In this document: positions 38,673-47,645 of the stretch, in pieces
Numbering within the stretch: position 1 is the stretch's first letter
How the letters are laid out: each line of letters starts with the position of its first letter
Assembly (NCBI GenBank): GCA_947581635.1
Contig: CANPVE010000005.1
Location: forward strand, 103,496 to 167,495
DNA from: an uncultured Clostridia bacterium
GTDB taxonomy: Bacteria; Bacillota; Clostridia; Oscillospirales; Acutalibacteraceae
DNA: 64,000 nt
Direction of reading: 5' to 3'
Notes under the pieces: model-generated
The model's input: only the letters and a program-made list of their open reading frames with translations
What the model was told of the DNA's origin: nothing
Databases searched by the model: none
Made by a program: the position numbers and the translations under genes

Positions 38673-41567
38673 TCACAACGATTCCACTACGTCCAGAAAA
38701 TCTCCGCACGCGTCAAGAGTGTTTTTTCCGCCGATTACGCAAATTCCGGAATTTGCGCACACTTCATCGAGCACTCTGCTGAATTCTTCCAGTTTCTCGG
38801 CGGTAGTACTGAGTATTTCATCGCGCTCTATTTGCAAATCGTCATTGCTGATTCCCGAGAAATACATCTCGACAGCCCTCTCCCCTTCTGTCTTGGGTGT
38901 GAGCAGTGGTTCAACTGCCGCAATAGTGCTTATAATGTATTTCTCAATGTCATTGCCTCCTTTGCAGAAATCGCGCAGTGCCTTTCCCGCCTTGTCAAAT
39001 GAACCCAATGACCTCGACGGACTGGGATCACGGTATGTGGTAAGGGTTACTTCACCATTTGAAGGCGCTCTCATAGATGTGCCATATGCACCGCCTTTAA
39101 CTCGTATGTCGTTCCACATATAATCGAACGTAAGCAGTTGAGCCGCAACCTTGGCATATCCGCTTGGCTTCACTCCCAGTGAATTCATGTTGCATGACTT
39201 TGCGGCAAAACCTATTTCGGCGGGTATTATAAAACCTTCACGCCTTACCGGTGCTTTTTCGTAAACTGCCTTAGATCCTACTGCAATGTCATCGAGCAGC
39301 GCGATAATTTCTTTAATCCACGCCTCGTCGTACTCGCCTGTGATTGCCAAAGTAAGTCTCGACTTTGTGAATATTTTTGCGGGCAGTCCGTTGAGACTGC
39401 GACAAAGTTCCGCTCCATTATTTTCAAAATCCGCGTCCGCACGTTTGAGATAACGCAGCATAGAGATACCGTACATCTCTTCGTCAACCGCGCCCTTAGC
39501 GCTATTTGAGGCGGCGGCGCGCAGGGAAGCGTAATAATTGCCGCGCATTGCCACGCTCTGCTCGAGTGCTATGCGGTATTGTCGAAGAATATTGTAGACA
39601 AAGCTCTCGTCGGAGAGATCAGAATGATTCAACACTTCGTCCAAGAGCTGCACCGCATCGCGCTTGTTATGCTCAAGAAGGGCAATTTTAACCGACAAAC
39701 GCGGGGACGCCTCATCAGTCTGACCGAGCTTGGCAGAGCACGAAACCGTACACGCAAAGTTACCCAGCTTGCCTTGCAATTCACTCTGAAGCTCAAGTGC
39801 CGAATAATTCTCGGTGGCGGATTCACCCAGAAGTGCAGTGAAAAATGATATCTTTCCCAGTTCTTCTTTCGGCATATCTTCCAGTGAAAAATACAAATTT
39901 AAATATGTGATGCCGTTTGTCTCCTGAGGCTGATGAAGCACTGTTATCCCGTCTATCGTGTTTATATTCTGCAAGGTCTTTTCGCGCTCGACGGGGATAT
40001 CCTTGATCGACAGCTTGGGCAGCTTGGCGAGCTGCTCAGGTGTGTCCTCGGTTTCCTGACGTTTGCGCAGAATTGCAAATTCCTGCATTATATCATCGAT
40101 TTCACGGGTGCTCAATTTGGACTTTATGTCCGCGAGACGAAGTTTCTCCGCCTCTATCTTTTCCTCACCCAGTGTTTTGGACGGAAGCAGGCATACCCTG
40201 GCACAGTGTTTATTTTCCAGGAGCGTCTCACGAAGGAACTCTTCAAACCACCCATCGTCAATCTTTTTACGGAGCGAGGCAAACACGTCGTCATAGCAGA
40301 GATTTTGTGCGGGGTCTCCGCCGTAGAGCCAGCTTTCGAGAGCCGTCATCGCAAACACAAGGCCGCGCGGCATTCCGTCGTATGACTTCTCGCGAATGGA
40401 AAATTCAATTCGGCTGAGTGTATTGCTCAGACGCCTGTGATCGAGGCCGTTGTCCGCGAGGGATTTAAGCTCGTCCGCAACCACTGACCAGATTTCTTCC
40501 TTCTTGGTAGGGTCGGCGTTGCGCACCGTCAAATATGCATACAACTGCTGAATTCCGTCCTGTATACGGAAATACACGTCCTCAGCCAGTCCTCTGTCAA
40601 GCAGGGCCTTGGGCAGCGGGGATTCGTTGGACGATGCCAACACATCCGACAACACGGCAAAAGCTAAATTTTTCTCCTTGTCTCTGTAATCCCCAAACAC
40701 CCAACCTTGTGCCAATATCGCCTTGTTTACCTCGTTTTCCTCAGCGCCGATTTCATAATACGTCGTGCGTTCCTCGGGCATTACCGCACTCTGATAGGGA
40801 ATGTCCGCATCAATGTCAAGTCTGTCATATTCGCAAAGGAAACCGTCGAGTTTAGCCAGAACCGCGTCCAAATCCACAGTGCCGTCAAGTATGATTCTCG
40901 AATTAGAGGGATGATAATACTTGTGGTGATTTGCCAGGTAGCTCTCATAGGTAAGCTCGGGAATGCTTGACGGATATCCGCCGGACTCAAAACCGTAGCA
41001 AGTATCGGGGAACAGCAGTCGATTCAGTTCTGATTCCAGAACCGTATCGTTTGACGCATACGCGCCCTTCATCTCGTTGTAAACAACGCCGTTGCAAACC
41101 ATTTCATCATCTGCGTTGTCAAGCTCATAATGCCAGCCCTCCTGACGAAACGCATGGGGGTCGGTTATGCTCAAAGGATGGAGTACGGCGTCCATATACA
41201 CATCTATCAGGTTCAAAAAGTCTTTGGGGTTGCGCGAAGATATAGGATACATTGTCTTATCCGGAAAAGTGAGGGCGTTAAGAAATGTGGCCATTGAACT
41301 TTTAATGAGTTCCACAAACGGCTCCTTCATAGGGTATTTATCAGAGCCGCACAGCACTGAATGCTCCAATATGTGAAAAACGCCCGTGTCATCGCTGGGT
41401 ATGGTCTTGAAAGCTATGGCGAAGGTCTTATTGTCGTCCTTGCGATCAAGCCAAATCAAATCAGCGCCGTTTTTTTCGTACGTCATGCGCCACAATGTAG
41501 CGCCAATTTCTGCCAGCTCTTGGGAATATTCCACCCGAAAGCCGTGAATTACATCATTTTTCTGCAT
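38673..41567 (-). CDS. M16C insulinase-type metallopeptidase
   Basis: This 964-residue protein resembles PreP (presequence protease) and bacterial M16C peptidases, which degrade short peptides in a closed chamber. The inverted zinc motif is HILEH (residues about 63-67), followed by the glutamate-containing segment near NEMKGAYA. Four homologous M16 domains are expected for this length. No signal peptide is seen, so it should be cytoplasmic. An unusual ribosome-binding site (GAAAGGCG) lies upstream; it is probably monocistronic or follows the flavoprotein gene by 58 bases. Confidence 0.93.
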   Translation of the reverse strand: MQKNDVIHGFRVEYSQELAEIGATLWRMTYEKNGADLIWLDRKDDNKTFAIAFKTIPSDDTGVFHILEHSVLCGSDKYPMKEPFVELIKSSMATFLNALTFPDKTMYPISSRNPKDFLNLIDVYMDAVLHPLSITDPHAFRQEGWHYELDNADDEMVCNGVVYNEMKGAYASNDTVLESELNRLLFPDTCYGFESGGYPSSIPELTYESYLANHHKYYHPSNSRIILDGTVDLDAVLAKLDGFLCEYDRLDIDADIPYQSAVMPEERTTYYEIGAEENEVNKAILAQGWVFGDYRDKEKNLAFAVLSDVLASSNESPLPKALLDRGLAEDVYFRIQDGIQQLYAYLTVRNADPTKKEEIWSVVADELKSLADNGLDHRRLSNTLSRIEFSIREKSYDGMPRGLVFAMTALESWLYGGDPAQNLCYDDVFASLRKKIDDGWFEEFLRETLLENKHCARVCLLPSKTLGEEKIEAEKLRLADIKSKLSTREIDDIMQEFAILRKRQETEDTPEQLAKLPKLSIKDIPVEREKTLQNINTIDGITVLHQPQETNGITYLNLYFSLEDMPKEELGKISFFTALLGESATENYSALELQSELQGKLGNFACTVSCSAKLGQTDEASPRLSVKIALLEHNKRDAVQLLDEVLNHSDLSDESFVYNILRQYRIALEQSVAMRGNYYASLRAAASNSAKGAVDEEMYGISMLRYLKRADADFENNGAELCRSLNGLPAKIFTKSRLTLAITGEYDEAWIKEIIALLDDIAVGSKAVYEKAPVRREGFIIPAEIGFAAKSCNMNSLGVKPSGYAKVAAQLLTFDYMWNDIRVKGGAYGTSMRAPSNGEVTLTTYRDPSPSRSLGSFDKAGKALRDFCKGGNDIEKYIISTIAAVEPLLTPKTEGERAVEMYFSGISNDDLQIERDEILSTTAEKLEEFSRVLDEVCANSGICVIGGKNTLDACGDFLDVVESL

Positions 41568-41625
41568 TTATTCATTCGCCTTTCTATTTTTACCTTATTA
41601 TATATAATTTTACAAAATATCGACA

Positions 41626-42477
41626 TCATTTGCCGTTCGCCAGATATTCCGCCGCAGAATGCGCCGCTATGTTGCCCTCGCCCACAGCCTTGGCATATTG
41701 ATAGGGACGTCCTGTGCAGTCGCCTGCGGCATAGCAACCCTTAAGATTAGAAGCACAACTGCGGTCAACCACGATATGCCCGTCCGCCGTATCCAATCCG
41801 TTGAGAAGCACAGACGGTGTGATTGCCTGCTTGAGCATAAATACGCCGTCAACCTCAATTTCACGGTCCGAAAACACCAGCTTTTCCGCCTTTTGGCCGC
41901 CTCTGATTTCCAGCGGCTTTTCCTTTATTATCTCCACATTTTCCAAGGATATCTCCACGTCTTTGTACATCGGCATCAGCCATACCTTAGCCGCCAGCGA
42001 CGCGAGGTATTCAATCTCGTGCTCCAGTTCTTTTGACGTGCATTCCACAGCTATGGTTTTGTTTTTATACAGAAAACCGTCGCAGGTTGCACAATAACTT
42101 ACACCTCTTCCGACAAATTCCAATTCTCCCGGTATAGGCTTCACCGATTCCACACCAGTGCATAAAATTACCGTCTTGGCCTCGAACATTTCCTTGTTGC
42201 AGAGAATTCCGTAGTGCCCGTCCATCTGATATAAGCCTGTCACATTTTTGGGCGTTATCTCTATATCCATTTCGTCAACCTGACGCAGAAATACTTCCCG
42301 CATTTCGCCTCCCGAAATAAACGGCAGACCCGGATAATTGCGTATTTTCTCCGCTGATGATATTTTGGACGAGAGTGACCGAGAACCAAACCATATGAAA
42401 TTTTTATTCAATGCCTTAAGAGTGAGCGCTGCGGACACGCCTGCCGCTCCCGTTCCTATTAAAGCAACGTCATACAT
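41626..42477 (-). CDS. Thioredoxin-reductase-like flavoprotein
   Basis: The 283-residue enzyme has an N-terminal FAD motif GTGAAGVSAA and the redox-active CATC near residue 125, with the ending YAAGDCTGRPYQYAKAVGEG that binds FAD. It is shorter than typical TrxB (about 310) and is part of the low-molecular-weight reductases, so the partner may be thioredoxin or another disulfide protein. The ATG at 42477 is chosen for GGAGGG eight bases upstream. Position next to the FNR-type regulator suggests a redox role. Confidence 0.87.
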   Translation of the reverse strand: MYDVALIGTGAAGVSAALTLKALNKNFIWFGSRSLSSKISSAEKIRNYPGLPFISGGEMREVFLRQVDEMDIEITPKNVTGLYQMDGHYGILCNKEMFEAKTVILCTGVESVKPIPGELEFVGRGVSYCATCDGFLYKNKTIAVECTSKELEHEIEYLASLAAKVWLMPMYKDVEISLENVEIIKEKPLEIRGGQKAEKLVFSDREIEVDGVFMLKQAITPSVLLNGLDTADGHIVVDRSCASNLKGCYAAGDCTGRPYQYAKAVGEGNIAAHSAAEYLANGK

Positions 42478-42830
42478 AGACCATACCCTCCTAACTTTGA
42501 CGGGGATTGACGTTATTATAACATAAATTCCCAATACAGTCAATTAATAACATATGAATCTCATGGCAACAGCATTTAAAATAATTAACGAAGTATAAAA
42601 ATCCACATAAATTTTATTCAGCTCAAAAAATATAAAAAATCGCGCTGTAATAATTATTCCCTCATATATCACGGTAATTACATTATTTCACTCCCGGGCA
42701 GCAAAACATTTTTTAATCTTATACACCGAATAAAAAAATCACCGGAAAAAGCGTTGAACGCTTTTTTCGGTGAAAATTTTTGTTTTTCAATCGAAACACA
42801 ATTCAATAATCCCAGAAAAGCATAAATAAA
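42478..42830. other. Intergenic region before the flavoprotein gene
   Basis: This 353-base AT-rich stretch contains the terminator at 42733-42772 and the upstream region of the flavoprotein gene. I see no coding frame and no other clear signal. Confidence 0.5.
42733..42772 (-). terminator. Terminator after the FNR-type regulator
   Basis: CACCG (42740-42744) with the inner AAAAGCGTT/AACGCTTTT arms and CGGTG (42768-42772). On the minus strand a run of Ts follows. Confidence 0.88.
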
Positions 42831-43538
42831 TCATAAATTGTGCATTATCTCGTTAAGTGCCTTAAAGTCAGTTATTTCAATGCTGCTCTGCCCAACCTTG
42901 CGTATATAGCCCAGTTTGACGAGTTTTTGGATATATCGGCTCACGGTTTCCGCGCGAAGTCCCACACTTGCGGCAATATCATCAAGACGAAGTTTTATAG
43001 TCGACTCGGTGCTGCGCTTATCGCGGTATATCAAAAAACAGGCTATTTTTGCCATTGGATTGCTCATTGAAAGGATCATATTGCGCTCATTGGCATCGTG
43101 CAGCTTGTTCGAGAGCATATTTATCACACTGAGGGCTATGGAAGGGTCACTGACTGCCGCCTCGATATCACGGCGGAATATAAGGCATATATGCACATCT
43201 GTAATGCACACAGCCGAGTAAGGATAACGGCTGTTCTCCAGAAATATCCCCTCCCACACGGTGTCATTGTCGGAGAATATGCCTATAATGCGCTCCCTGC
43301 CCTCGCCGTCATAGGTGTTAAGCTTTATCTGTCCCTTTCTTATTATCACAATGTAATCTACACTGTCACCTTCCGAAAAAACTGTTTCGTCCTTTTTTAG
43401 AAATTTGTTTGACGACTTACGCATAAGTTCCCTCTTGCTTTCATCGGGAAGCCCAGAGAAAAACGCGAGGTTATCTATGCAGCGATTTGTACAGCTCCCG
43501 CAGTCGTTTGGATTTTCACAAAATGGATTGAATTTCAT
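42831..43538 (-). CDS. FNR-type transcription regulator with Cys cluster
   Basis: This 235-residue Crp/Fnr-family regulator has a cyclic-nucleotide-like fold (about 25-145) and a C-terminal winged helix. Four N-terminal cysteines (7, 13, 16, 20) resemble an oxygen-sensing iron-sulfur ligand set. The recognition helix reads GLRAETVSRYIQKL, with the E-x-x-S-R residues that read TTGAT half-sites in FNR. This fits the perfect FNR box before pflB at 46497. The start ATG at 43538 has GGGA close upstream. It is preceded by two small membrane-protein genes. Confidence 0.88.
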   Translation of the reverse strand: MKFNPFCENPNDCGSCTNRCIDNLAFFSGLPDESKRELMRKSSNKFLKKDETVFSEGDSVDYIVIIRKGQIKLNTYDGEGRERIIGIFSDNDTVWEGIFLENSRYPYSAVCITDVHICLIFRRDIEAAVSDPSIALSVINMLSNKLHDANERNMILSMSNPMAKIACFLIYRDKRSTESTIKLRLDDIAASVGLRAETVSRYIQKLVKLGYIRKVGQSSIEITDFKALNEIMHNL

Positions 43539-43547
43539 CACAGTTCC

Positions 43548-43754
43548 CTACCGATCAAAAAACAACAATATAACGACGATACCCACAATCACGCCTGAGA
43601 GTTCCATACCGACCATACTCCAACCTACGATATTGAAAATACGTTTTGCGCGCTTGTATTCATTCGGCTCATAGAACCTGTCAATAAGCATGACCTGTGT
43701 TACTACAACAGGCTTTTTGCTTGAATAAATTGCGGATTTTTTGGAACAGGTCAC
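43548..43754 (-). CDS. Small membrane protein, 68 residues
   Basis: I do not recognise this protein. It begins at a GTG that overlaps the stop of the preceding 41-residue gene (GTGA), which suggests translational coupling. The N-terminal 45 residues are basic and polar; one membrane helix (about 42-66) ends in Phe-Phe-Asp-Arg. A longer in-frame TTG at 43919 exists, but the region is better explained by the separate upstream frame. The FNR-type gene starts 9 bases after its stop. Confidence 0.6.
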   Translation of the reverse strand: MTCSKKSAIYSSKKPVVVTQVMLIDRFYEPNEYKRAKRIFNIVGWSMVGMELSGVIVGIVVILLFFDR

Positions 43755-43876
43755 GCCATTCCAAACAAATTCATAAAACGGCGCATAATCGTAGGTTCCA
43801 GCAGTATCACTGCAACTCCAGCGAAGATCAGCACAAGCGCTGATGTCAAGAAAAACACGGAAAACGCTGACATCAT
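43751..43876 (-). CDS. Micro membrane protein, 41 residues
   Basis: This short frame starts with ATG-ATG and has AAAGG eight bases upstream. Its product has a hydrophobic stretch (about 8-26, FFLTSALVLIFAGVAVILL) followed by a basic C-terminus with MRRF. Its stop overlaps the GTG start of the next small gene. It is too short for most gene finders. Codon content and the strong overlap favour it as real; no homologue is known to me. Confidence 0.6.
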   Translation of the reverse strand: MMSAFSVFFLTSALVLIFAGVAVILLEPTIMRRFMNLFGMA

Positions 43877-43927
43877 TTATCAAACCTTTCTGTGGCGCAA
43901 AATAAAAGTGACGTACCAAACCTCATC

Positions 43928-43972
43928 AAAAAACAGGACTGTGATAATTGTACCATGCAGTCCTGTTTTTTT
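43928..43972 (-). terminator. Terminator after pflB
   Basis: AAACAGGACTG (43931-43941) and CAGTCCTGTTT (43958-43968) form an 11-bp stem. It has T-runs on both strands, so it may be bidirectional. Confidence 0.85.
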
Positions 43973-44154
43973 CAATAATTTTTTATTTTATGATGTGAAA
44001 ATGTTCGATTTTTTTGTTGGTGCATATTTTTTCAACCGAAAAAAATCCGGAATGATTTGTTCAAAATGATTGCTTATCAGATCTGGGGCCAAACCGCTAT
44101 TCTGTCACCCTGATTTTACGAAAAATGCGATATAAAAATTAAATTTTGCGCCAA

Positions 44155-46410
44155 TTATAACTTTTCGTGAGCAGATCTTGCAATAACGTCAAGCTGCTGC
44201 TCAGGGGTCAGGTCGATGAATTTGACCGCATAACCAGATACACGAATAGTGAAGTTTGCATATTCAGGCTTCTCGGGGTGCTCCATGCAGTCCTTGAGTT
44301 TATCCACACCGAATACGTTGACATTGAGGTGATGTGCACCCTTATCAAAGTAGCCGTCCAGAATGTGCCAAAGATTATTCTGACGTTCTTCATCGCTGTG
44401 ACCGAGAGCGTCTGGACTAATGGTTTGGGTGTTGGAAATGCCGTCGAGCGCGTACTCATAGGGCAGTTTCGCAACAGAATTGAGCGAAGCGAGCAAACCG
44501 TTCTTCTCTGCACCGTACGCCGGATTTGCACCTGGTGCAAAGGGAGTGAATGCTTTTCTGCCGTCCGGAAGAGCGCCAGTGGCCTTGCCGTAAACCACGT
44601 TGGAGGTAATGGTGAGTATAGATGTAGTAGGCTCGGAATCGCGGTAGGTGTGACAGCCCTTCACCTTGTTCATAAATGTCTTGAGCAGCCAGACAGCTAT
44701 CTCGTCCGCTCTCTCGTCATCGTTGCCATAACGTGGGAAGTCTCCCTCGGTGATATAGTCAACAATGAGACCGTCGTCGTCGCGGATAGGCTTGACCTTG
44801 GCATATTTGATGGCACACAGCGAATCCACAACGTGAGAGAATCCCGCAATACCTGTTGCGAATGTGCGTCTTACATCGGTATCAATGAGAGCCATCTCGG
44901 CCGCCTCGTAGTAATACTTATCGTGCATATAGTGGATAAGATTGAGAATATTTACATAAAGCTCGACAAGCCAATCCATCATTGCATCGAACTTCTCAAT
45001 GACCTCATCGTAGTCAAGGACATCTCCTTTGACTGGGATATACTTCGGACCTACCTGCTCGTGGTTCTTGATATCAACGCCGCCGTTAAGCGCGTAGATA
45101 AGGCACTTTGCGAGATTTGCACGTGCTCCGAAGAACTGGATTTCCTTACCGGTCTGCGTGGCCGATACACAGCAGCAAATGCTGTAGTCGTCTCCCCACA
45201 CGGGACGCATTACGCAGTCGTTCTCATACTGAATGGACGACGTATCAATGGAGATCTTTGCGGCGTACTTCTTGAAGTTCTCAGGAAGTCTGGAAGAATA
45301 CAGAACCGTGAGATTGGGTTCGGGAGACGGTCCCATATTTTCGAGTGTGTGGAGGAAACGGTAGTCATTCTTTGTGACAAGGTGACGGCCATCCATGCCA
45401 ATACCTGCCACTTCCAGAGTAGCCCAAACCGGATCGCCGGAGAAAAGGGCATTGTAGGAGGGAATTCTGGCGAATTTCACCATGCGGAATTTTAACACAA
45501 GATGGTCGATAAGCTCTTGTGCCTCACTCTCGGTGATCTTGCCTTCGTTCAAATCCCTCTGGATATAAATATCAAGGAATGTGGAAATCCTGCCCACGCT
45601 CATCGCCGCGCCATTCTGCGTCTTGACAGCGGCGAGATAGCCGAAATAGAGCCATTGCACCGCCTCCTGAGCGTTGGTGGCAGGCTTGGAAATATCATAG
45701 CCGTAAATCTCCGCCATTTTCTTCATATTCTTAAGAGCGCGGATCTGTTCTGCAATTTCCTCGCGCAGACGAATAAATTTGTCAATCATGTTTCTGCCGC
45801 CACAGTGTGACAAATCATTTTCCTTCTGCGCGATAAGGAAATCTATACCGTAAAGGGCAACGCGTCTGTAATCGCCCACAATGCGGCCTCTGCCGTAAGT
45901 GTCAGGGAGACCGGTAATGATATGGCTGTGGCGCGCGCGCTTCATTTCTGGTGTGTATGCGTCGAACACAGCTTGATTGTGTGTCTTGTGATAATCGGTG
46001 AATATTTTTACAAGCTCCGGATTTACGTTATAACCGTAGGTAGCGGCGGCCTGCTGTGCCATCTTAATGCCTCCGTAGGGCATAAACGCTCTCTTGAGCG
46101 GCTTGTCTGTCTGCAACCCCACTATCTTTTCCAGATCCTTCATAGATTCGTCAATATAGCCAGGACCATATGCCGTCAGGCTTGAGACAACTTCAGTTTC
46201 GCACTCGAGCACGCCGCCCTTTGCCCTTTCTTCCTTTTGAAGCTCCTGTAATCTGCCCCAAAGTTTGTTGGTAGCGTCCGTGGGGCCTTCAAGAAAGCTC
46301 TCGTCCCCGTCATAAGGCGTATAATTTTGCTGAATGAAGTCACGGACATTTACATCGTCTCTCCAAACTCTACCTTTGAAGCCTCTCCATGCAATTTCGT
46401 TGTTGTTCAT
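44155..46410 (-). CDS. pflB: Pyruvate formate-lyase
   Basis: PflB splits pyruvate and CoA to acetyl-CoA and formate under anoxia. The 751-residue product has the catalytic Cys pair in [13 protein letters not shown] and the C-terminal glycyl-radical loop RVSGYAVKF. Start ATG 46410 has GAAAGGA ten bases upstream; the TTG nine bases earlier is too close. A consensus FNR box lies just upstream of its promoter. The activase gene pflA lies immediately upstream, and a terminator follows the stop. Confidence 0.97.
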   Translation of the reverse strand: MNNNEIAWRGFKGRVWRDDVNVRDFIQQNYTPYDGDESFLEGPTDATNKLWGRLQELQKEERAKGGVLECETEVVSSLTAYGPGYIDESMKDLEKIVGLQTDKPLKRAFMPYGGIKMAQQAAATYGYNVNPELVKIFTDYHKTHNQAVFDAYTPEMKRARHSHIITGLPDTYGRGRIVGDYRRVALYGIDFLIAQKENDLSHCGGRNMIDKFIRLREEIAEQIRALKNMKKMAEIYGYDISKPATNAQEAVQWLYFGYLAAVKTQNGAAMSVGRISTFLDIYIQRDLNEGKITESEAQELIDHLVLKFRMVKFARIPSYNALFSGDPVWATLEVAGIGMDGRHLVTKNDYRFLHTLENMGPSPEPNLTVLYSSRLPENFKKYAAKISIDTSSIQYENDCVMRPVWGDDYSICCCVSATQTGKEIQFFGARANLAKCLIYALNGGVDIKNHEQVGPKYIPVKGDVLDYDEVIEKFDAMMDWLVELYVNILNLIHYMHDKYYYEAAEMALIDTDVRRTFATGIAGFSHVVDSLCAIKYAKVKPIRDDDGLIVDYITEGDFPRYGNDDERADEIAVWLLKTFMNKVKGCHTYRDSEPTTSILTITSNVVYGKATGALPDGRKAFTPFAPGANPAYGAEKNGLLASLNSVAKLPYEYALDGISNTQTISPDALGHSDEERQNNLWHILDGYFDKGAHHLNVNVFGVDKLKDCMEHPEKPEYANFTIRVSGYAVKFIDLTPEQQLDVIARSAHEKL

Positions 46411-46468
46411 ATCTGTCAAATCCTTTCTATATCCAAGCAGTGCAAATTAATTACTCTCTTTTGTCAAT

Positions 46469-46510
46469 ATTCTAACACTCTTACCCGTATATTCTTTGAT
46501 TTAAATCAAT
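46469..46510 (-). promoter_or_regulatory. FNR box and promoter of pflB
   Basis: TTGATTTAAATCAA (46497-46510) is a perfect FNR-type palindrome. Its centre lies 41.5 bases before a predicted start, and a minus-strand TAGAAT (46474-46469) then falls at -12 to -7. This is the geometry of a class II FNR-activated promoter. It lies between pflA and pflB, so pflB can be induced independently. Confidence 0.75.
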
Positions 46511-46512
46511 TT

Positions 46513-47244
46513 TCATAATTTACCCTCAAGAATATTTTGTGCGTTTTCCACACTTGATTTCGCGGGTGGTTCAACATCTCCAAGCTTATATGGAATTCCA
46601 AGCTTTTCCCATTTGTAAACTCCAAACGAGTGATATGGCAGAACCTCAATTCGTTTGACGTTGCCAAGTGTTCGGATAAATTCCGCCGTGCGTCTCAGAT
46701 ATTCGTCATCGTCGGTCAATCCGGGAACGAGCACATGGCGAACCCAAACCGGCTTGCCAATTTCAGACAGATACCGGAACATATCCAAGATATTGCCATT
46801 TGGCCTGCCCGTCAATTCAATGTGTCTGACATCATCAATGTGTTTTATATCAACAATGAAAAGGTCGGTGCAATCGCACAGTTCCCTGAATTTGGAAAAA
46901 AACGGCTCACTGCGCGTGAATGGTTGTCCAGCAGTATCAATGCAAGTGTTTATCCCGCGCTGCTTTGCTTTGTGGAAAAGGTCCAGAAGAAAGTCAATTT
47001 GCAGCAGCGGCTCTCCCCCGCTCACCGTAATGCCGCCCTCAATGCCCCAATAGCTCCGATAGCGCTCCGCTGTATCCAGAAGCTCGTCGGCAGATTTGAA
47101 CTCTCCGCTTGCTGTGTTCCATGTGTCGGGGTTGTGACAGTATTTGCAGCGCAGCATACAGCCTTGAACAAATATAACAAATCTCACCCCGGGACCGTCG
47201 ACCGAGCCGAACGACTCAGTAGAATGGATTCTTCCCTTAATCAT
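46513..47244 (-). CDS. pflA: Pyruvate formate-lyase activating enzyme
   Basis: The 243-residue radical SAM enzyme installs the glycyl radical on PflB. The cluster motif CMLRCKYCHN (CX3CX2C) is at about residues 29-38, followed by TVSGGEPLLQ. Start 47244 is chosen because the family N-terminus (MIKGRIHSTESFG) begins there; an upstream ATG at 47289 overlaps the -10 region. The order pflA before pflB is reversed compared with the usual pflB-pflA. Confidence 0.95.
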   Translation of the reverse strand: MIKGRIHSTESFGSVDGPGVRFVIFVQGCMLRCKYCHNPDTWNTASGEFKSADELLDTAERYRSYWGIEGGITVSGGEPLLQIDFLLDLFHKAKQRGINTCIDTAGQPFTRSEPFFSKFRELCDCTDLFIVDIKHIDDVRHIELTGRPNGNILDMFRYLSEIGKPVWVRHVLVPGLTDDDEYLRRTAEFIRTLGNVKRIEVLPYHSFGVYKWEKLGIPYKLGDVEPPAKSSVENAQNILEGKL

Positions 47245-47279
47245 AGTGCCACCACATCTCTTACTGTAATCATGATTAA

Positions 47280-47308
47280 AATATATCAATTGCGGAAATA
47301 TTTGTCAA
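47280..47308 (-). promoter_or_regulatory. Promoter of pflA with nearby palindrome
   Basis: On the minus strand TTGACA (47308-47303) and TATATT (47285-47280) are 17 bases apart. The 12-bp palindrome TAATCATGATTA (47268-47279) lies over the predicted start region and could bind a regulator. Confidence 0.75.
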
Positions 47309-47645
47309 GTGTTTTTAATCCACCCCCCAAGGGTAACAGCATTTAATAATAATTAGCGAAGGGAATCTGAACTGGAAAAACATATCCGGGTTAAGGGTGA
47401 TTTTGAAAAATACAAAAATAAATAACCTTTTACGTTTTTCTATTGCGAAGAAGTAAATGCTGTTTGCCTGATTCAATATTTTTTCATATATTCATAATCA
47501 TTCTGTTGTATATTCTTTTTATTTATTCGTGTCATATAATACCGATTTAAGAAGATAAAAAAAATCCCACAGTCCGATCAAAAGTTGACCTTACTGTGGG
47601 AATTTAAATTAAATCTTAAACAAGGCTAAAACACTGCAAAGCATT
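47309..47645. other. Intergenic region between pflA and ispH-S1
   Basis: This AT-rich region holds the terminator of the leftward ispH-S1 gene and the upstream part of the pflA promoter. No gene or other structure was seen. Confidence 0.5.
47557..47603 (-). terminator. Terminator after ispH-S1
   Basis: ATCCCACAG (47564-47572) pairs with CTGTGGGAT-like CTGTGGGAAT (47594-47603). On the minus strand eight Ts follow. Confidence 0.88.

Noticed and set aside
43548..43919. Single 123-residue protein from a TTG start
   Set aside because: No ribosome-binding site at 43919; the first half is better read as a 41-residue membrane protein in another frame, overlapping a GTG start of the second half.
44167..45495. 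442-codon open frame antisense to pflB
   Set aside because: It lies entirely opposite a well-supported PflB, lacks a ribosome-binding site and its product has no domain-like pattern; long antisense frames are common opposite highly expressed genes.
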